Below, one piece after another: positions 45,045-60,158 of a DNA stretch of 64,000 nucleotides (position 1 is the stretch's first letter; each line of letters begins with the position of its first letter). Source of the stretch: Ananas comosus (lineage: Eukaryota; Streptophyta; Magnoliopsida; Poales; Bromeliaceae); NCBI RefSeq assembly GCF_001540865.1, contig NC_033622.1, forward strand, positions 2,895,454 to 2,959,453. Direction: 5' to 3'. Under the pieces are notes generated by a model. It was not told the DNA's origin. It was given only the letters and a program-made list of their open reading frames with translations, and searched no databases. The position numbers were made by a program, and so were the translations under genes.

Positions 45045-46142
45045 ATGCTCTCCCTCCCTTCCTCCGCCCGTCTTCCTCTCCGCTCCTCCCTGACCTCCCT
45101 CTTCTTCTCCACCACCTCCTCCTCCTCCTCCTCATCAAGCCCTCCGCCGGCCCCCCTCGACCCGGACGCCGTCCTCGACACGCTGTCCAGCTACGCCAAC
45201 GACTGGCAGCGCGCCCTCGAGTTCTTCCGCTGGGCCACCTCCGCCTCCTCGTCACCCCTGCCCCCCTCCGTCCTCGCCCGCATCGTCGACATCCTCGGCA
45301 AGCACTTCGAGTTCCCGCTCGCCCTCTCCCTCCTCCCCTCCTCCCCTCCCCCCGACACCAAGGTCTACAACCTCCTCCTCCGCGGCTGGCTCAAGGTCCG
45401 CCGATGGCGCCGCTGCCGCGAGCTCTGGCTCGACATGGACCGCAACCGCGTCCCCAAAGACCTCCACTCCTACTCCGTCTACATGGACGCCCTCTCCAAG
45501 TCCGGCAAGCCCTGGAACGCCGTCCGACTCTTCAAGGAGATGGCGCGCAAGTTCGCCCCCGACGCCGTCGCCTACAACACCGCCATCCACGCCCTCGGCC
45601 TCTCCCAGGGCGCCGACTCCTCCATCAGGCTCTACCGGGAGATGCTCGACGCCGGGTGCCCCCCCAACGCCGCCACCTACAACACCATCCTCAAGCTGCT
45701 CTGCAAGGAGGGCAGGTTCAGGGAGGCCTACTCGTTCGTCAGCCGGATGAAGAAGCACGGGTGCGAGCCGAATGCGCTCACCTACCATTGCTTCTTCCAG
45801 TATCTGAACCGGCCGCAGGAGGTTCTGGCGCTGTTCGAGCGGATGCTCGAGAGGGGGTGCCGGCCGAGGACGGACACGTACGTGATGCTGATCAAGCGGT
45901 TCGGGCGGTGGGGGTTTCTGCGGCCGGTGTTTGTCGTTTGGAAGAAGATGGAGGAGCACGGGTGTAGCCCCGATGCCTTCGCGTACAACACGCTGATTGA
46001 CGCCCTGCTGCAGAGGGGGATGGTGGAGATGGCGAGGAAGTACGACGAGGAGATGCTCGCGAAGGGGCTCTCGCCCAAGCCGCGAAAAGAGCTGGGGTCT
46101 AAAAGGTCGGATGAAGACAATGTGCTAAGTGGAGTCTTTTGA
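45045..46142 (+). CDS. P-class pentatricopeptide repeat (PPR) protein, probably mitochondrial
   Basis: Single exon, 365 residues. The N-terminus (MLSLPSSARLPLRSS, then a Ser/Pro-rich stretch) has Arg and Ser but no acids and looks like an organelle presequence. From about residue 104 to 348 there are seven consecutive P-type repeats of about 35 residues, e.g. VAYNTAIHALGLSQGADSS and ATYNTILKLLCKEGRFREA, each starting near a Y-N/T-x-L/I helix. No E, DYW or SMR domain follows. P-class PPRs bind organelle RNA to stabilise, splice or translate it. The start is the first ATG of the frame. Codons of the first half end nearly always in C, later ones more often in G. The minus-strand frame at 45252-45959 is a shadow. 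Confidence 0.9.
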   Translation: MLSLPSSARLPLRSSLTSLFFSTTSSSSSSSSPPPAPLDPDAVLDTLSSYANDWQRALEFFRWATSASSSPLPPSVLARIVDILGKHFEFPLALSLLPSSPPPDTKVYNLLLRGWLKVRRWRRCRELWLDMDRNRVPKDLHSYSVYMDALSKSGKPWNAVRLFKEMARKFAPDAVAYNTAIHALGLSQGADSSIRLYREMLDAGCPPNAATYNTILKLLCKEGRFREAYSFVSRMKKHGCEPNALTYHCFFQYLNRPQEVLALFERMLERGCRPRTDTYVMLIKRFGRWGFLRPVFVVWKKMEEHGCSPDAFAYNTLIDALLQRGMVEMARKYDEEMLAKGLSPKPRKELGSKRSDEDNVLSGVF

Positions 46143-46867
46143 GGGGTGTGGGTGTGAGTGAGGATTATCGTCTGATCTTCGCACTCTTTGGCGGAAGAAT
46201 AGATGGGGATGCTGAATGAGGCTAACATAAACATTTATAGGTCGTAACTTCGGGAAACCGAGGGAGAAGTTAGTTTGCCTTGTGCATCCTTTATGTAACG
46301 GCGGCCGTTCTTGACCAGTCATTCTGAAGTTTTGTTTGCTGGCTGGCGGATACGGGGTTTTCCTGATATATTTGAAGAATTGAGCTTTCAGAGAAATTCT
46401 GTGGCAGAAGAGCAGAGGGCATATCACGTTGGAGAGGACGGAGTGATCGAGGCGTCTTATACGAGCGGAAACTAAGAATTAATGGCATGAAATAACGGTA
46501 TGTTTGCTACATTTTCAAATTTATTCCATTTGAAATTTTTTACTTCACTCTTAACTAAGTTTTATTATATGTGTGTAGTATTAACAAATGCGTCAGCGTA
46601 AGTTAATGAAATGGAGTCATCTTTATTCAGCTTGTTGATCTGAGAATTATCTTTTAGTTTACTTAATGGACGATTAAGATAACATATGTGAGAATTATTC
46701 TCTTTTGTATGCATAACGCGAATGAAGGCTAGAGTGAAATTTAGGTTAATGAGCCATAACAATTTTGTAGTTCTGCTTAATGGAAGATTAAGTTATGTGA
46801 ACTCTATATTTGTTTCTGCGTTATTTCATACAATGATTGCATCTTATCAATGCTCTTTGACTTCTGT

Positions 46868-46898
<31 letters not shown>

Positions 46899-46920
46899 AT
46901 ATATGCATAATTTAAGTCCT
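46143..46920. other. 3' flank of the PPR gene
   Basis: Probable 3' untranslated region to about 46500, then AT-rich sequence with a (TA)n tract at 46871-46905. No other gene seen. Confidence 0.45.
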
Positions 46921-46925
46921 AATAT

Positions 46926-48400
46926 GTCATGCCCAGGATTACCACGTTTTTCGGGCACGCCAACAGACCCGCCGTATACTCAGGAATTTTTCGAGTATAC
47001 GAAGCGATAGCTGTACCTATAAACAAATCATAGCTACAACCAGATGGTAAAGAGCTGCTAAACTGAAATATATAAATAACATAAAGGGGTTCCTGTACAT
47101 ACAAAAGTCCGCAACCCAACTCGCTTCAGCGAGTACAACGACAACATAACAATATGTACAAAGAAAGCCCCAAACTACCTCTGGATGGTACTCCTCTAGC
47201 ACGGCGGCAAGACTGGTAGGGATCTAGCTCGCGACTTCCTTCCCACGGTCCGAATCCGCAACAGCAACATCCGCAGACGAAGGCTCTGCAAAAAAGGTTA
47301 ACAACTGGGTGTGAGAACTACTGCAAAATAGAGTAGTCCTCAGTCGGTATCGCCACCGACCTCAACGGCTCACCCACTAAGTCTACAGAAATATGTGCAA
47401 AGGATAGTAAGAAAAGCTGGAAAGGAATCTACAGCTACATGCCCCTATACTATAGCTAACTAACACCGGCTATTTGTAGATATGAAAATATATCACACTG
47501 ACCCAATCTCATTAGGGACTGCGATACGCCCGTCCCGCCTGTCTAAGCTACATCGTACACCACCCCGAGGGCGGCCGGTGGAGAGCAAGGTCCAAACCGG
47601 ACCACTACGACATCAACGCAAAGCAAGGTAGCCAGACTCCGGAGTGGCACTCGTGGGCGCGACCCAACCGAGTATGTAAGCGTGTCTCTGCCGAGCTCAA
47701 TCAGGCTCTCACAGGCTGTAGTCAATGCAAATGGGTCTAATTGGTCTAACAACCAAAGCTCACGTGCTCTTGGCGCAATTTAATGCAAATCTTGGCCTAC
47801 CGTCAACCACGACGGCATCCGACAGTACGAAACAGTCTACACACAACTGTAAAACGAGCTCGGCCTCCTAGTACGAGCGTAAACTCATCCTACACTAATC
47901 TGGATATCCATTTCGCACTAATAGCGGTGATACAAATTAAAAATAGCTCCTAAAGCTAAATCTGGTAACTTTTCAGAAACTGACAGTGTAGGTTTACTGG
48001 TTTTCTCCTAAGTTAATTCCAAGTTCAACATGTAAAACGGCATGTAAAACGGTTCTGAAATTAAGGCTCCAAATTTAGATTCCATAAAAGCTATGCAAAT
48101 CGATGAATTGAGCTACTAAACATGATACTACATATGAAACATACATGCTGATAAAACTCCAATTTACGAGGAAATCCGACGATTTCGGTAAATATCAACC
48201 CACCTCGAGCGCTCATCTAATGTCGGCTAGAAGTCGATAGGTGGAAACCCACGTGCTCGCCCGACCTCTAACGGTGCAACCGCAACACCCACGCGCCCGA
48301 ACGGTCCACTCGAGCAACGTCGAAGCCGAACGAGCTCGATCCGCGACTCCCTGACGAAAGGCGAGTGGATAGATAAAACCTCTTTGTGTTTTCAGTATTG
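46926..48400 (-). repeat. LTR-like repeat sequence of a retroelement
   Basis: Starts TGTCATGCCCAGGATTACC. Its reverse complement contains ACTTAGTGGGTGAGCCG and GCAGTAGTTCTCACACCC, phrases found again at 59030-59100, where the copy ends GGAACGTGACA. The two copies are thus the same repeat in opposite orientation, and the TG...CA ends suggest an LTR. No coding region recognised. Confidence 0.45.
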
Positions 48401-48641
48401 ATAAAATAGTTGATATGATAAGCGAGTAAATTCTAGCCTTTCAAAGGCTACATGTAAGATTTAAACCTATAGGATAGATGTAGAAGTAGCATTGCTCTTT
48501 CCAAAATGCTATGATGCTTAATTGTGAAGAACAGAATCAATTTTGGAAAATGTTACGGGACTGTACGAAGTGTAAACTTGCAGAAGCATATGTTTGGCTC
48601 TCTCACATTATGCTATCAAGTACATGACAGGATAAAATAAA

Positions 48642-49150
48642 CTAGTTAAGGGACCCGCGCGATGCTGCCGGTAGTTATTTTAAAATTTAATTTTAAAAAT
48701 TAGTTATAAAAATCAATTTCAGAATTTAAATGGTGCAATAAGTACATCAAAAAATTTTAGTATGCATAGTAATCCCCCATTAGTTAGTGAAATAATTTTA
48801 GTAGTTATCGTAAGCCTCCAGTAGTTAGTGAATGAGAAGAGAAATCATTGTTCGTGATTCTCGCAATTAATTTTTGTCAAATATAAAATTAACTTAAGCT
48901 GCATCAATTTTATTTATTTTTTAATATACAATTTATATGTGAATGCTCAATATTATAAAATTAATATTTATATCTAATACCAGTAGTCTAAATTATTTAA
49001 TATTTATTTATATATTGTACATTTTATAACAATAAATAATAAATTATGTAATAAATTATTATATAATAATATATCTATATATACAAATAAAATACGATAT
49101 ATAATAAATAAATATATATAATAAATAAATATATATTTATAAATAAAATT
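48642..49150 (-). mobile_element. Helitron-like 3' end (minus orientation)
   Basis: Read on the minus strand, the end is a GC-rich imperfect hairpin (ACCGGCAGCATCGCGCGGGT), a short spacer and CTAG, followed by T. This fits the Helitron 3' terminus. The 5' end is not identified; the body probably runs towards the AT-rich tract near 49150. Confidence 0.4.
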
Positions 49151-49177
49151 ATATATATAATAAATAAATATATATTT

Positions 49178-49178
49178 N

Positions 49179-49217
<39 letters not shown>
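49178..49217. repeat. Ambiguous base followed by (GA)n
   Basis: An N at 49178 between a TA-rich and a GA tract of about 39 bp, probably an assembly join in a microsatellite. Confidence 0.85.
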
Positions 49218-49222
<5 letters not shown>

Positions 49223-49735
49223 AGGGAGGTCCATCGCCCTCTCACGTGGTCCACGAGGCCGAAATGGCCTCGTGGACCCCGATAAAATTCCCAAATGAAC
49301 CCCGCTTTTTTCTGCTCCGGACAAACCCGCGCCGCGCCGCTCCCGCAACCAGAGCTGCGCCGCGTGCCCGCGCGCCTGCCACGGCGCACCCCATGCCGGC
49401 GCCCGCCTGCGCCTCGCGTCGGCTCGCGTCCATGGCAGCGCCGGAGCCGTCCCCGCGCCAGCGCCCGTCCCGCGTCGTGTCGGCTCGCGTCCACGCCAGC
49501 GCCGGAGCCGCCTCGGCGCCGCGCCAGCGCCCGCTCCCGCTCGCGGCGCTGCCCGCGCCAGCGCCGGCGGCAGCCCGCGGCCCTCGCCCGTGCCTCGCCA
49601 GTGCCCGCCTCGCGCCACGCCCGCGCCCGCGCACCGCGCCGCGCCCGCTCCCGCTCGCGGCTCTGCCCGAGCCAGCGCCCGCGGGCCCCCGCGCGCCGCG
49701 CCCTTCGCCTCCTTGCTACACGTGTGCAGTTATTG
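49218..49735. other. GC-rich island with degenerate CGCC/GCC repeats
   Basis: About 500 bp of very high GC with many variants of GCGCCGGAGCC and CGCCAGCGCCCG. It stands out sharply from the AT-rich surroundings. Long open frames on both strands (e.g. 49246-49743 plus, 49075-49788 minus) result from the lack of A/T-rich stops. They translate to Ala/Arg/Pro-rich sequence with no domain, so I do not call a gene. A 13-bp-arm palindrome lies at 49248-49278. Confidence 0.5.
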
Positions 49736-50505
49736 AGGAATAATATATAGTTATAGATTATAGATAGCACACAGAAGCCCTCAAGCAAGAGTTACAGCTA
49801 TGCTACAAATATTCTGCAATAATTCCTCCGATACAATGTTAACAACATCAGTTCATAATCAGAATGGTTATTCATGTTACTGCAAGCTAAATCATGGTCA
49901 AACACTGGCATGCCATGTCTAGGCTCGTTTTATTTGTGTTAGTCGTGTTAATTAGTAGCTCAAACCTTTTACAATTGCTTTTATTTCACTAATAGCCCAT
50001 ATGTAACTTCAAGAGTCGATTAAAGGTTTTCTTGCTATACTAAATATCAGTCTTAACTTCCAGTCTTAACCTCCTAAATCAGGAGAGGGTCAGGGATTTG
50101 TTTGCTGGTGATAAGATGGGAAAGATTAGAGACCGAAGGCCTAGATTTGATTGGTACAAACAAATAAGCAAACAACAACCCATTTCCCAGAAGCTACTAC
50201 CTTGGCCCGAATAAGAGTTTCATACACATGAAACTTATTTTATCTTTACTTCTAATCATCTAATCCAATTGAAAATATGAAAGTATGTTAAATTTATATA
50301 GTAAATCTAGATTGCAATAGCAATTGCAGAAGCAATAGATGGCAGAAGTAAAGATAACATTATAACAAGTTTCATACTAGGCTATTTATAAAAAGTTTCA
50401 TACAGAAAATTCTCATTACAAGAAAGGATTACATTATAACATCATAAGCTGTTCTCTTTAAACTAGCATCATAACCCCAAAAACCACATTTTTCCAAGAA
50501 ATAAT
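49736..50505. other. Intergenic, nothing recognised
   Basis: Moderately AT-rich sequence without a convincing exon, repeat end or RNA gene. Confidence 0.45.
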
Positions 50506-50509
50506 GAAG

Positions 50510-50885
50510 ATTAATAGAACAACAAAACCTATTTGAACAACAACTCCATTCAACATGAAAGCTAATAGAATAATAAAACCCACTTGGATAACAAACCCAT
50601 TTAATATGAAAGCTTATAGAACAACAAAACTCATTTGAGCAACAAACCCATTTAACATGAAAACTAATACCACAGTAAAATCCATTTGAATAACAAAATC
50701 ATTCAATATGGAAGATAATAGAACAATAAAGACATTTAAACAACAAATCCATCAAGAGTCTAAGCTAATTGACCTATAAACCCATCCAAAATCAAAGCTA
50801 ATAGAACAATAAACTCATCTAAACAATAAATTCATTCAAAATCAAAGCTAATAGAGCAATAAACTTATTTAAACGCCATTCCACA
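50510..50885. repeat. Degenerate minisatellite, unit about 54 bp
   Basis: Six to seven head-to-tail units, each of the form AACAACAAAACCCATTTGAA, then a variant of CCATTCAACATGAAAGCTAA, then TAGA. Divergence increases towards the right. Confidence 0.75.
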
Positions 50886-53572
50886 ACATTAATTCAAACT
50901 AGAAAGATTTAGCCCATGGTCCAACAATAAATTCATCCAAAATATTAAAAAAGGGTTTTGATCGGAGGTTGGGGAAAGAAGAGGGAGAAGAAACTACATC
51001 GCGAACCTTGCTAGAGAGCAAGGAGGCCTCAGAAATGGACAACGATGCCCCTGCCATCGATGGAGATGATCATCGTGTTGAGCCCTAGGTCAAGAGAAGA
51101 TATCAGAAGAGGGTCTCTAATGGTGCAGGGAGAAAAATAACGGGTCGGGTTAGAAAACTTAAGATTACCCCAGGCCATTAGTATGAGGATATCGATCCTC
51201 TTCCAATGGAATAAGATAAGTAATTCAGGAAGAATCTCATTCCCTAGTGAATCTAGCATTACCGGCTAGATTACTTGGTTCATTTACTCAAACACCGTCT
51301 TATTATTATTATTATTTTTATTCCTGTTGGATTACTGGTATCTTAAAAAGATAGCGACCAAACACACCCTAAAAGTTACTGTCCACCTCTCTCCATTCAT
51401 CTTATCTCATACTTTTTCATCAAACAAATGATCTCACTTCCATTCTATATCTCTTCATGTCATGGAATGTAGGTGAATTCTCATATTTGCTAGTTGAACC
51501 CCTTATTTTCTTGCTTATGTTTAGGATATCTCTCCAGCTTAAAGTTAAAATGGCAAATTGCTAAACTCCTTCGGGCCCTAAACATGGAAATTTAAAGGTC
51601 AAACCTCTGATACTTTCTATCTCATAGGATAACTCCGTTCCACGCTACTATCCAATTAGTAGGACTTAAAAACTTTATTGCATTGCCATCATAGTTACCT
51701 GTTAGGATGTACTATTAAAAATCATTGAATTAAGATCATGGCCATCATGTTAAAGCGATAATCAAGGATTTACTTGCTCACTTTATGTCTATTCTTATTC
51801 ACAGCAGTTTTATTATGCCACGTCGTTGTCACATGCTCTTTTTTTTTTTTTTTTAATGGGCAGTCTGCAGTGCTAGCGGGCAACAAGAGCTCTTACTCTA
51901 GTGCGGTGAAGTGTTATAATGGCTGAACAATATGATATCAGGCAAATTGAGTTAACTCGCACATGGTGCATGTCGAAGAGTTTTTCACCTTACATCATGA
52001 GGTATGCAATTATAGTTGTCCTTTATTTTATTTATCATATTGGGCCCTGCTATAAAGAACCGGTGACCTCTCTGTTTTCCTGATCTGAAACCTTGTATGC
52101 TTCTGGCATATTGGGAAAATGAAAGAAAGATAGACATCAAAGGCCATAATGTTTAATTCCAGGTCTTATTTTTAATCTATATGTTCATTTCTTCATGAAA
52201 ATAACAGTTTTCTGATAGACGAAAAGCAGTACCAGTGTACCTTACTCTTTTTGTATGGCGTCCTTTGATCTATGTGGCGCATTATGTCTCAGACATGTTG
52301 TAGTTTTCTTCAGTTGATTTTACATTCTTAAACTGTCAGATCCCCCATGCCTTCACATGTCAAAGGGTCGATGGCATCGTATGGAAACATTAGCAATAGA
52401 ACAACTAATGTGCAGGTACAGACTCGGCAATTGATAATGTTGGAGACAATAGATTGAAGGTCTATACACTTTTCTCAGCTCATATGCAACTGTTAAGAAG
52501 AAATAAAATGTATCTAAACATATATATGCCTGCCAAGGTGAGGAAGAGAAGGAATGTTATCGTTCGCAGTTTTCTTCAAACTTGAAGAAAAGATCAAGTG
52601 GGCGTCGAGCATCCCCAACTATATATCAGGAAGTGAGTCCGCTCTGAGTGTTACAGTCGGTTGAATGCCTAATATTAGATGAATCAAAGATTAGTTTGTG
52701 CGAGGATTTGTGGTTTAATCCAAGCAAGCATTTGCTTGCATTAGAGTTTGAGTGGGTTTGTGATGTGTTGTTAAGCTTTACTGTGTTTTATTTGTGTTTT
52801 ATTGTGTGTTTATGGGATGTATAAAGCACCATATTATAGAGAGTATCCCGAGTCATTGGATGAATATTCTCACGTAAAAACACTCGTGTTGTTATTTTCT
52901 GTCCTTGTTATTGTTTGGAGAAAGAAGTTCATAGTTTTTTCCCGTCGTTCGTAATGGACTATGTATAATGTGTAAACTTTCCTGCAGCGGAAGAATAGAA
53001 CAGAAAAAGATTTACTTTCAAACTCTGGAAAAGAAAGTAGAAAAATAGAAGTAAAAGCTCTGCAAAATCAGACCATCCACTGCATCATCCTCCAAAAGAA
53101 ATGATTGCTACAAATGTCAGCACGCATCTTAAACAAAATTACTAGCTAGTGGACGGCAGCACACCATGTTGGCAATCCTATTTTAGTTTGTATGTAAGCA
53201 CGCACTGCAACCGGCGGCACCAGCAATCCTTGCATTGGATTTAAAATTAATGGTCAGCTAAGACAAAACAAGCATGACTACTACAGTAAACTTAACGAGA
53301 GAACAGAGACACCACAATGATGAAGAACTGCAACTGCTTAAAATTTCAGACCCACAATCTCAGACTCGCCAGTTCCCAAAATCAAACAGTTCGGATAACA
53401 GCATGGCGTAATCTATATCATTCTCTGTTCAAAAGCTCAGATAATTTCAGCCAACAAAATATCTCAAAAGCATAAAACAAATAAACCCTACAATAGCTGG
53501 CTCAGCAGCGTAAATTTTCTTCCAGCTCCAGCACTCTTAAAATCTTTTTCCTCAGGAAGCTAGCTGGCTACC
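50886..53572. other. Intergenic, nothing convincing
   Basis: The frame 51029-51259 (minus) and a few exon-like stretches at 51910-52000, 52340-52480 and 52540-52645 (plus) were examined, but the frames cannot be joined at consistent splice phases. A poly-T run lies at 51839-51855. RPS11's 3' untranslated region should lie near 53350-53572. Confidence 0.4.
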
Positions 53573-57084
<3,512 letters not shown>

Positions 57085-57104
57085 GGTCGATCAGAGGGAG
57101 AGAG

Positions 57105-57190
57105 CGCAGAAACCCTAGGAGGGAGGTGGAGACGATACAAGCGCGGCGGAAGCAACGGCGTATCCGAAACCCTAGCCTCGGTTTATATAC
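57105..57190 (-). promoter_or_regulatory. RPS11 promoter: TATA box and two telo-boxes
   Basis: AAACCCTAG occurs at about 57107-57115 and 57169-57177, and GTATATAAAC (minus strand) at 57181-57190, about 100 bp upstream of the start codon. Telo-boxes (AAACCCTA) are well known in plant ribosomal protein promoters and leaders. Confidence 0.6.
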
Positions 57191-58055
57191 TTGGGACTTG
57201 GGAGTGGAGAACGAAAGATAGTGGATCCGTATACAAATTTATATGCGGGTTTAGACCCGATGTAGCATGTATGGGTCGGTCCGGTTTGTGTTAAATGCTC
57301 TAAACCCAAAAATTGGTGTATAACCAGTAAATGACACGCGCTTCGCGACGGATAATCAAATAATAGTTAGTGAATATAATGTTTTTTTAATAAATTAAAA
57401 GTTAAAAAAAATATAAGCAGAATTGATAAAATAGTTAGATAAGTGGATAACAAAGTGCATACAAAATAAAGATTAGAACTATATAAATAAATACTTCAAA
57501 TAAAATGTGAGCAGAACTGATATTATTTATATTTAATTAAATGCGGGCATGTTTAAAATAGTTAGATTAGTGGACGTTGAGAGGTAGTAAGTATAGAAGT
57601 AAGAAAAAAAACAAACAAAGCTGTAGAAAAGATATTAAAACGTTGAGGGGTAGTAAGCATAGAAGTAGTGTTGTAAAAAAAATCTAAATAGTTACAGGGA
57701 TGGCATTCTGAAACTGCACTATTTTTTTGAAAAAGAAAAAACTGCACCATATCAACAAAGAAAGTTAAGGAAAAGCGTTGAGCAATAGTAAACATAAAAA
57801 TAGCATTCTGAAAACTTGAAAAAGTTACAGGAAAGATATTCTGAAAGTAAAAGCAACATGGATAGCTGGATACAAAGTAGGCAAAACCAACTAACTACAT
57901 CACAGATTTGGAGGCATCTACATTTAGCCCAAAAATACTCCAAAATCTGAAGAGATTATAAGTAAACCATTCCTAAAGCCAAAACTACACAGGCAGATTA
58001 CGTACAAAATAGACATAACAAAGACAGTATATCTTAATCTTTGAGACCCCAACAT

Positions 58056-58625
58056 CTAATCCAAAAGAGTGGACACAGCGCCCGACGCAGCAGATTTTGC
58101 AATAGGATCAACTGGACCAAGGCGGTTTACCACTGTATAGCATTCCTGGATAGTGTGACATATCTTGACCCGATCATCAACATATTCATTCTTTTGTACT
58201 ACGATAGAGACGCAGCAATCCTTTAGCAAATTATAATCTTGTATCAATTTATAATACTGTGCAATTATCACAGCGTGCTCTGTTGTCAGGTGATCGTACA
58301 TATCCTTATAGAATAGATAGTTATCATAGTTAACATCTTTAACTTGCAAATTTAATTCCTCAACCAGCCTTTTAATAGCTAAGCGAGCCACGTCTTATTA
58401 AGCCTCAGCAGACGTGGAAGATTGGGCACTCTAACATCGAGTAGATTCAACTATAGTTTCAGATCGATGGATTTGAATATCTACGTAAGCAGGAAATTTT
58501 TCCTTCGCATCTACTGTCACGACGAACTGCAGCATATCCACCTGTAGTTGCTCACATATCTCTCGAAGAAACCTAACGTAGGAAAGTTGCACATTTGACA
58601 TACCGGCAGCTGTAGAAAAGCACAA
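58056..58625 (-). pseudogene. Protein-coding-like remnant of unknown family
   Basis: One continuous frame of about 190 codons from MSNVQLSYVRFLREICEQLQ (about 58601) to GAVSTLLD, interrupted only by three clustered stops near 58395-58440. The first part (FLREICEQL...FVVTVDAKEK...YVDIQI) and the second (LAIKRLVEELN...NYLFYKDMYDHLTTEHAVI) look like real folded-protein sequence of mixed helix and strand. I do not recognise the family with certainty. It lies inside the Helitron-like element, so capture of a host gene segment is a likely origin. Confidence 0.5.
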
Positions 58626-58989
58626 AGGTGTAATAGGGGAAGAGCAAGACAGAAGAGTGGAGGGTAAAGAGAGAAAAAAACAGTCAACAAATATAGAAAA
58701 TAATGTATGAAATGCAATATTGGAGTTGAAAAACTAAAAAATTTGTTTTTGTTGGTACCCACCGAAGCAGTGGTGAAAACTACAGTTTCTGTTAGATGAA
58801 ACACTAAAGTTACTATTTATAAAACAACAAAGCTGCTATTTTTGTTTTTGTCATGCACTGACAGCACAGGAAAAATGAAGGAATAAAATTGGAAAACAAA
58901 TAAATGCAGCCGGGGACAAAAAAAGAGAAAATTTTAAAGAAGACAAAAAAAGAGAAAATTGTAGTAGTTATATGTGTTAGCTGGTTACT

Positions 58990-59518
58990 ATCTACCTTCT
59001 TTTCTTGTCTACATATATCTGAATAGACCTAGTGGGTGAATCGGCGAGGTTGACGGCCGAACCCACTGGAAACTTTTAGTAGTTCTCACACCACTAACCA
59101 TATAGGTTTTAGTTCGTGCGGGGTGGCCGAGGATCATGACAGGGATAGCTCGCAATAGATAGCGACATCCATTGAGTATAGTTATACCTTGTATATTTTA
59201 TTTGTTATAGTTGATAAAGGAAAATATAAATTATTTGTTTGAGAGATGGAAATGTAAATGTATGAATGTTATAACATGCAAGCTTTGTATTTGATTTAAA
59301 GTAATCAAGTTACAATGTATAAATGATTTGGTTAGTTTACTTCACTTGCTTGTGTTGCTTACCTTCGAGTAAGCCATGTATACTGAAAATTTTTCTGGGC
59401 ATTTTATTATACATGTTTAGTTGTTGTGCTGAGCCTTAGACGAACAAAGGAGGTTCTGTTTGTTTGGCGTCTGTGTGCGGGCCCGACCCGACCAAATTGG
59501 CGGTCTCGGAACGTGACA
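58990..59518 (+). repeat. LTR-like fragment, related to 46926-48400
   Basis: It shares GACCTAGTGGGTGAATCGG and TAGTAGTTCTCACACC with the inverted copy near 47330 and ends in CGGTCTCGGAACGTGACA, an LTR-type CA end. Confidence 0.45.
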
Positions 59519-59701
59519 GAATAGTCCACCCAAACTCTGAAAAAAAAAATCAACATGTGGGCAAGAATAGGTAGTACCATCAGAAAATAACTAAAACATG
59601 TAGTAAATGAATAGAAAGGAAATAATTCACTGCCTTACAACAAAACACATTAAAGAAAAGAGGAAGGAAAATAGGGAATACCTTGTGAATAGGCAAAAAA
59701 G

Positions 59702-60049
59702 GTGGAATTTTATAGGCACCTAAGAAACAACAGAATGTACAGAAGTACAATAGTAGTCAGAATAGCCATGCTGTGCAAAAAACCAACAGTGATTATAGTA
59801 ATGAAATGCCAAATTTCTTCTTTTATGTTTCAAAAGTACATTTATGTTACCTTTATATTTGAGAACAGAAGTAAACTGTACTGTTCTGAAAAGTATAGAC
59901 TATTAATAGAAAAGTTAGAGAGGGAAGAAGAGAACAGAAGAGAAAGTCTTAAAATATCTCCACCAGAGTTTGTAAAAATCTCATTAGATTCTAAAAAATT
60001 TGAAATAAAACATAGCTATCCTATCGTTGCTGTCGAATTAGTAGACTGA
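59702..60049 (+). other. Open frame of 115 codons, not recognised
   Basis: Lys/Arg/Ile-rich frame inside the Helitron-like element. Composition follows the AT-rich DNA and no motif is visible. I do not call it a gene. Confidence 0.2.
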
Positions 60050-60158
60050 CAAAGAGCAGCGAGGAAGACGGAGAAGAAAGAGAAAGTAGCAAAGAGCAGC
60101 ACCGGCAACCGGGGGGAGAGGGATTTCAGCAATCCTACTTGTAGCATAGTTTAGATCC

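Noticed and set aside
45252..45959. 235-codon minus-strand frame and 187-codon plus-strand frame over the PPR gene
   Set aside because: Shadows caused by high GC3 of the PPR reading frame; they consist of low-complexity Leu/Glu/Pro/Arg sequence.
49004..49788. Long Ala/Arg/Pro frames on both strands
   Set aside because: They cover a GC-rich degenerate repeat and continue into GA and TA microsatellites and an N; no start context or domain.
51900..52645. Exon-like stretches, e.g. a frame starting GEEEKECYRSQFSSN with a nearby stop
   Set aside because: Upstream candidate exons could not be joined at matching splice phases, and no family is recognisable. Transcript data could reopen this.
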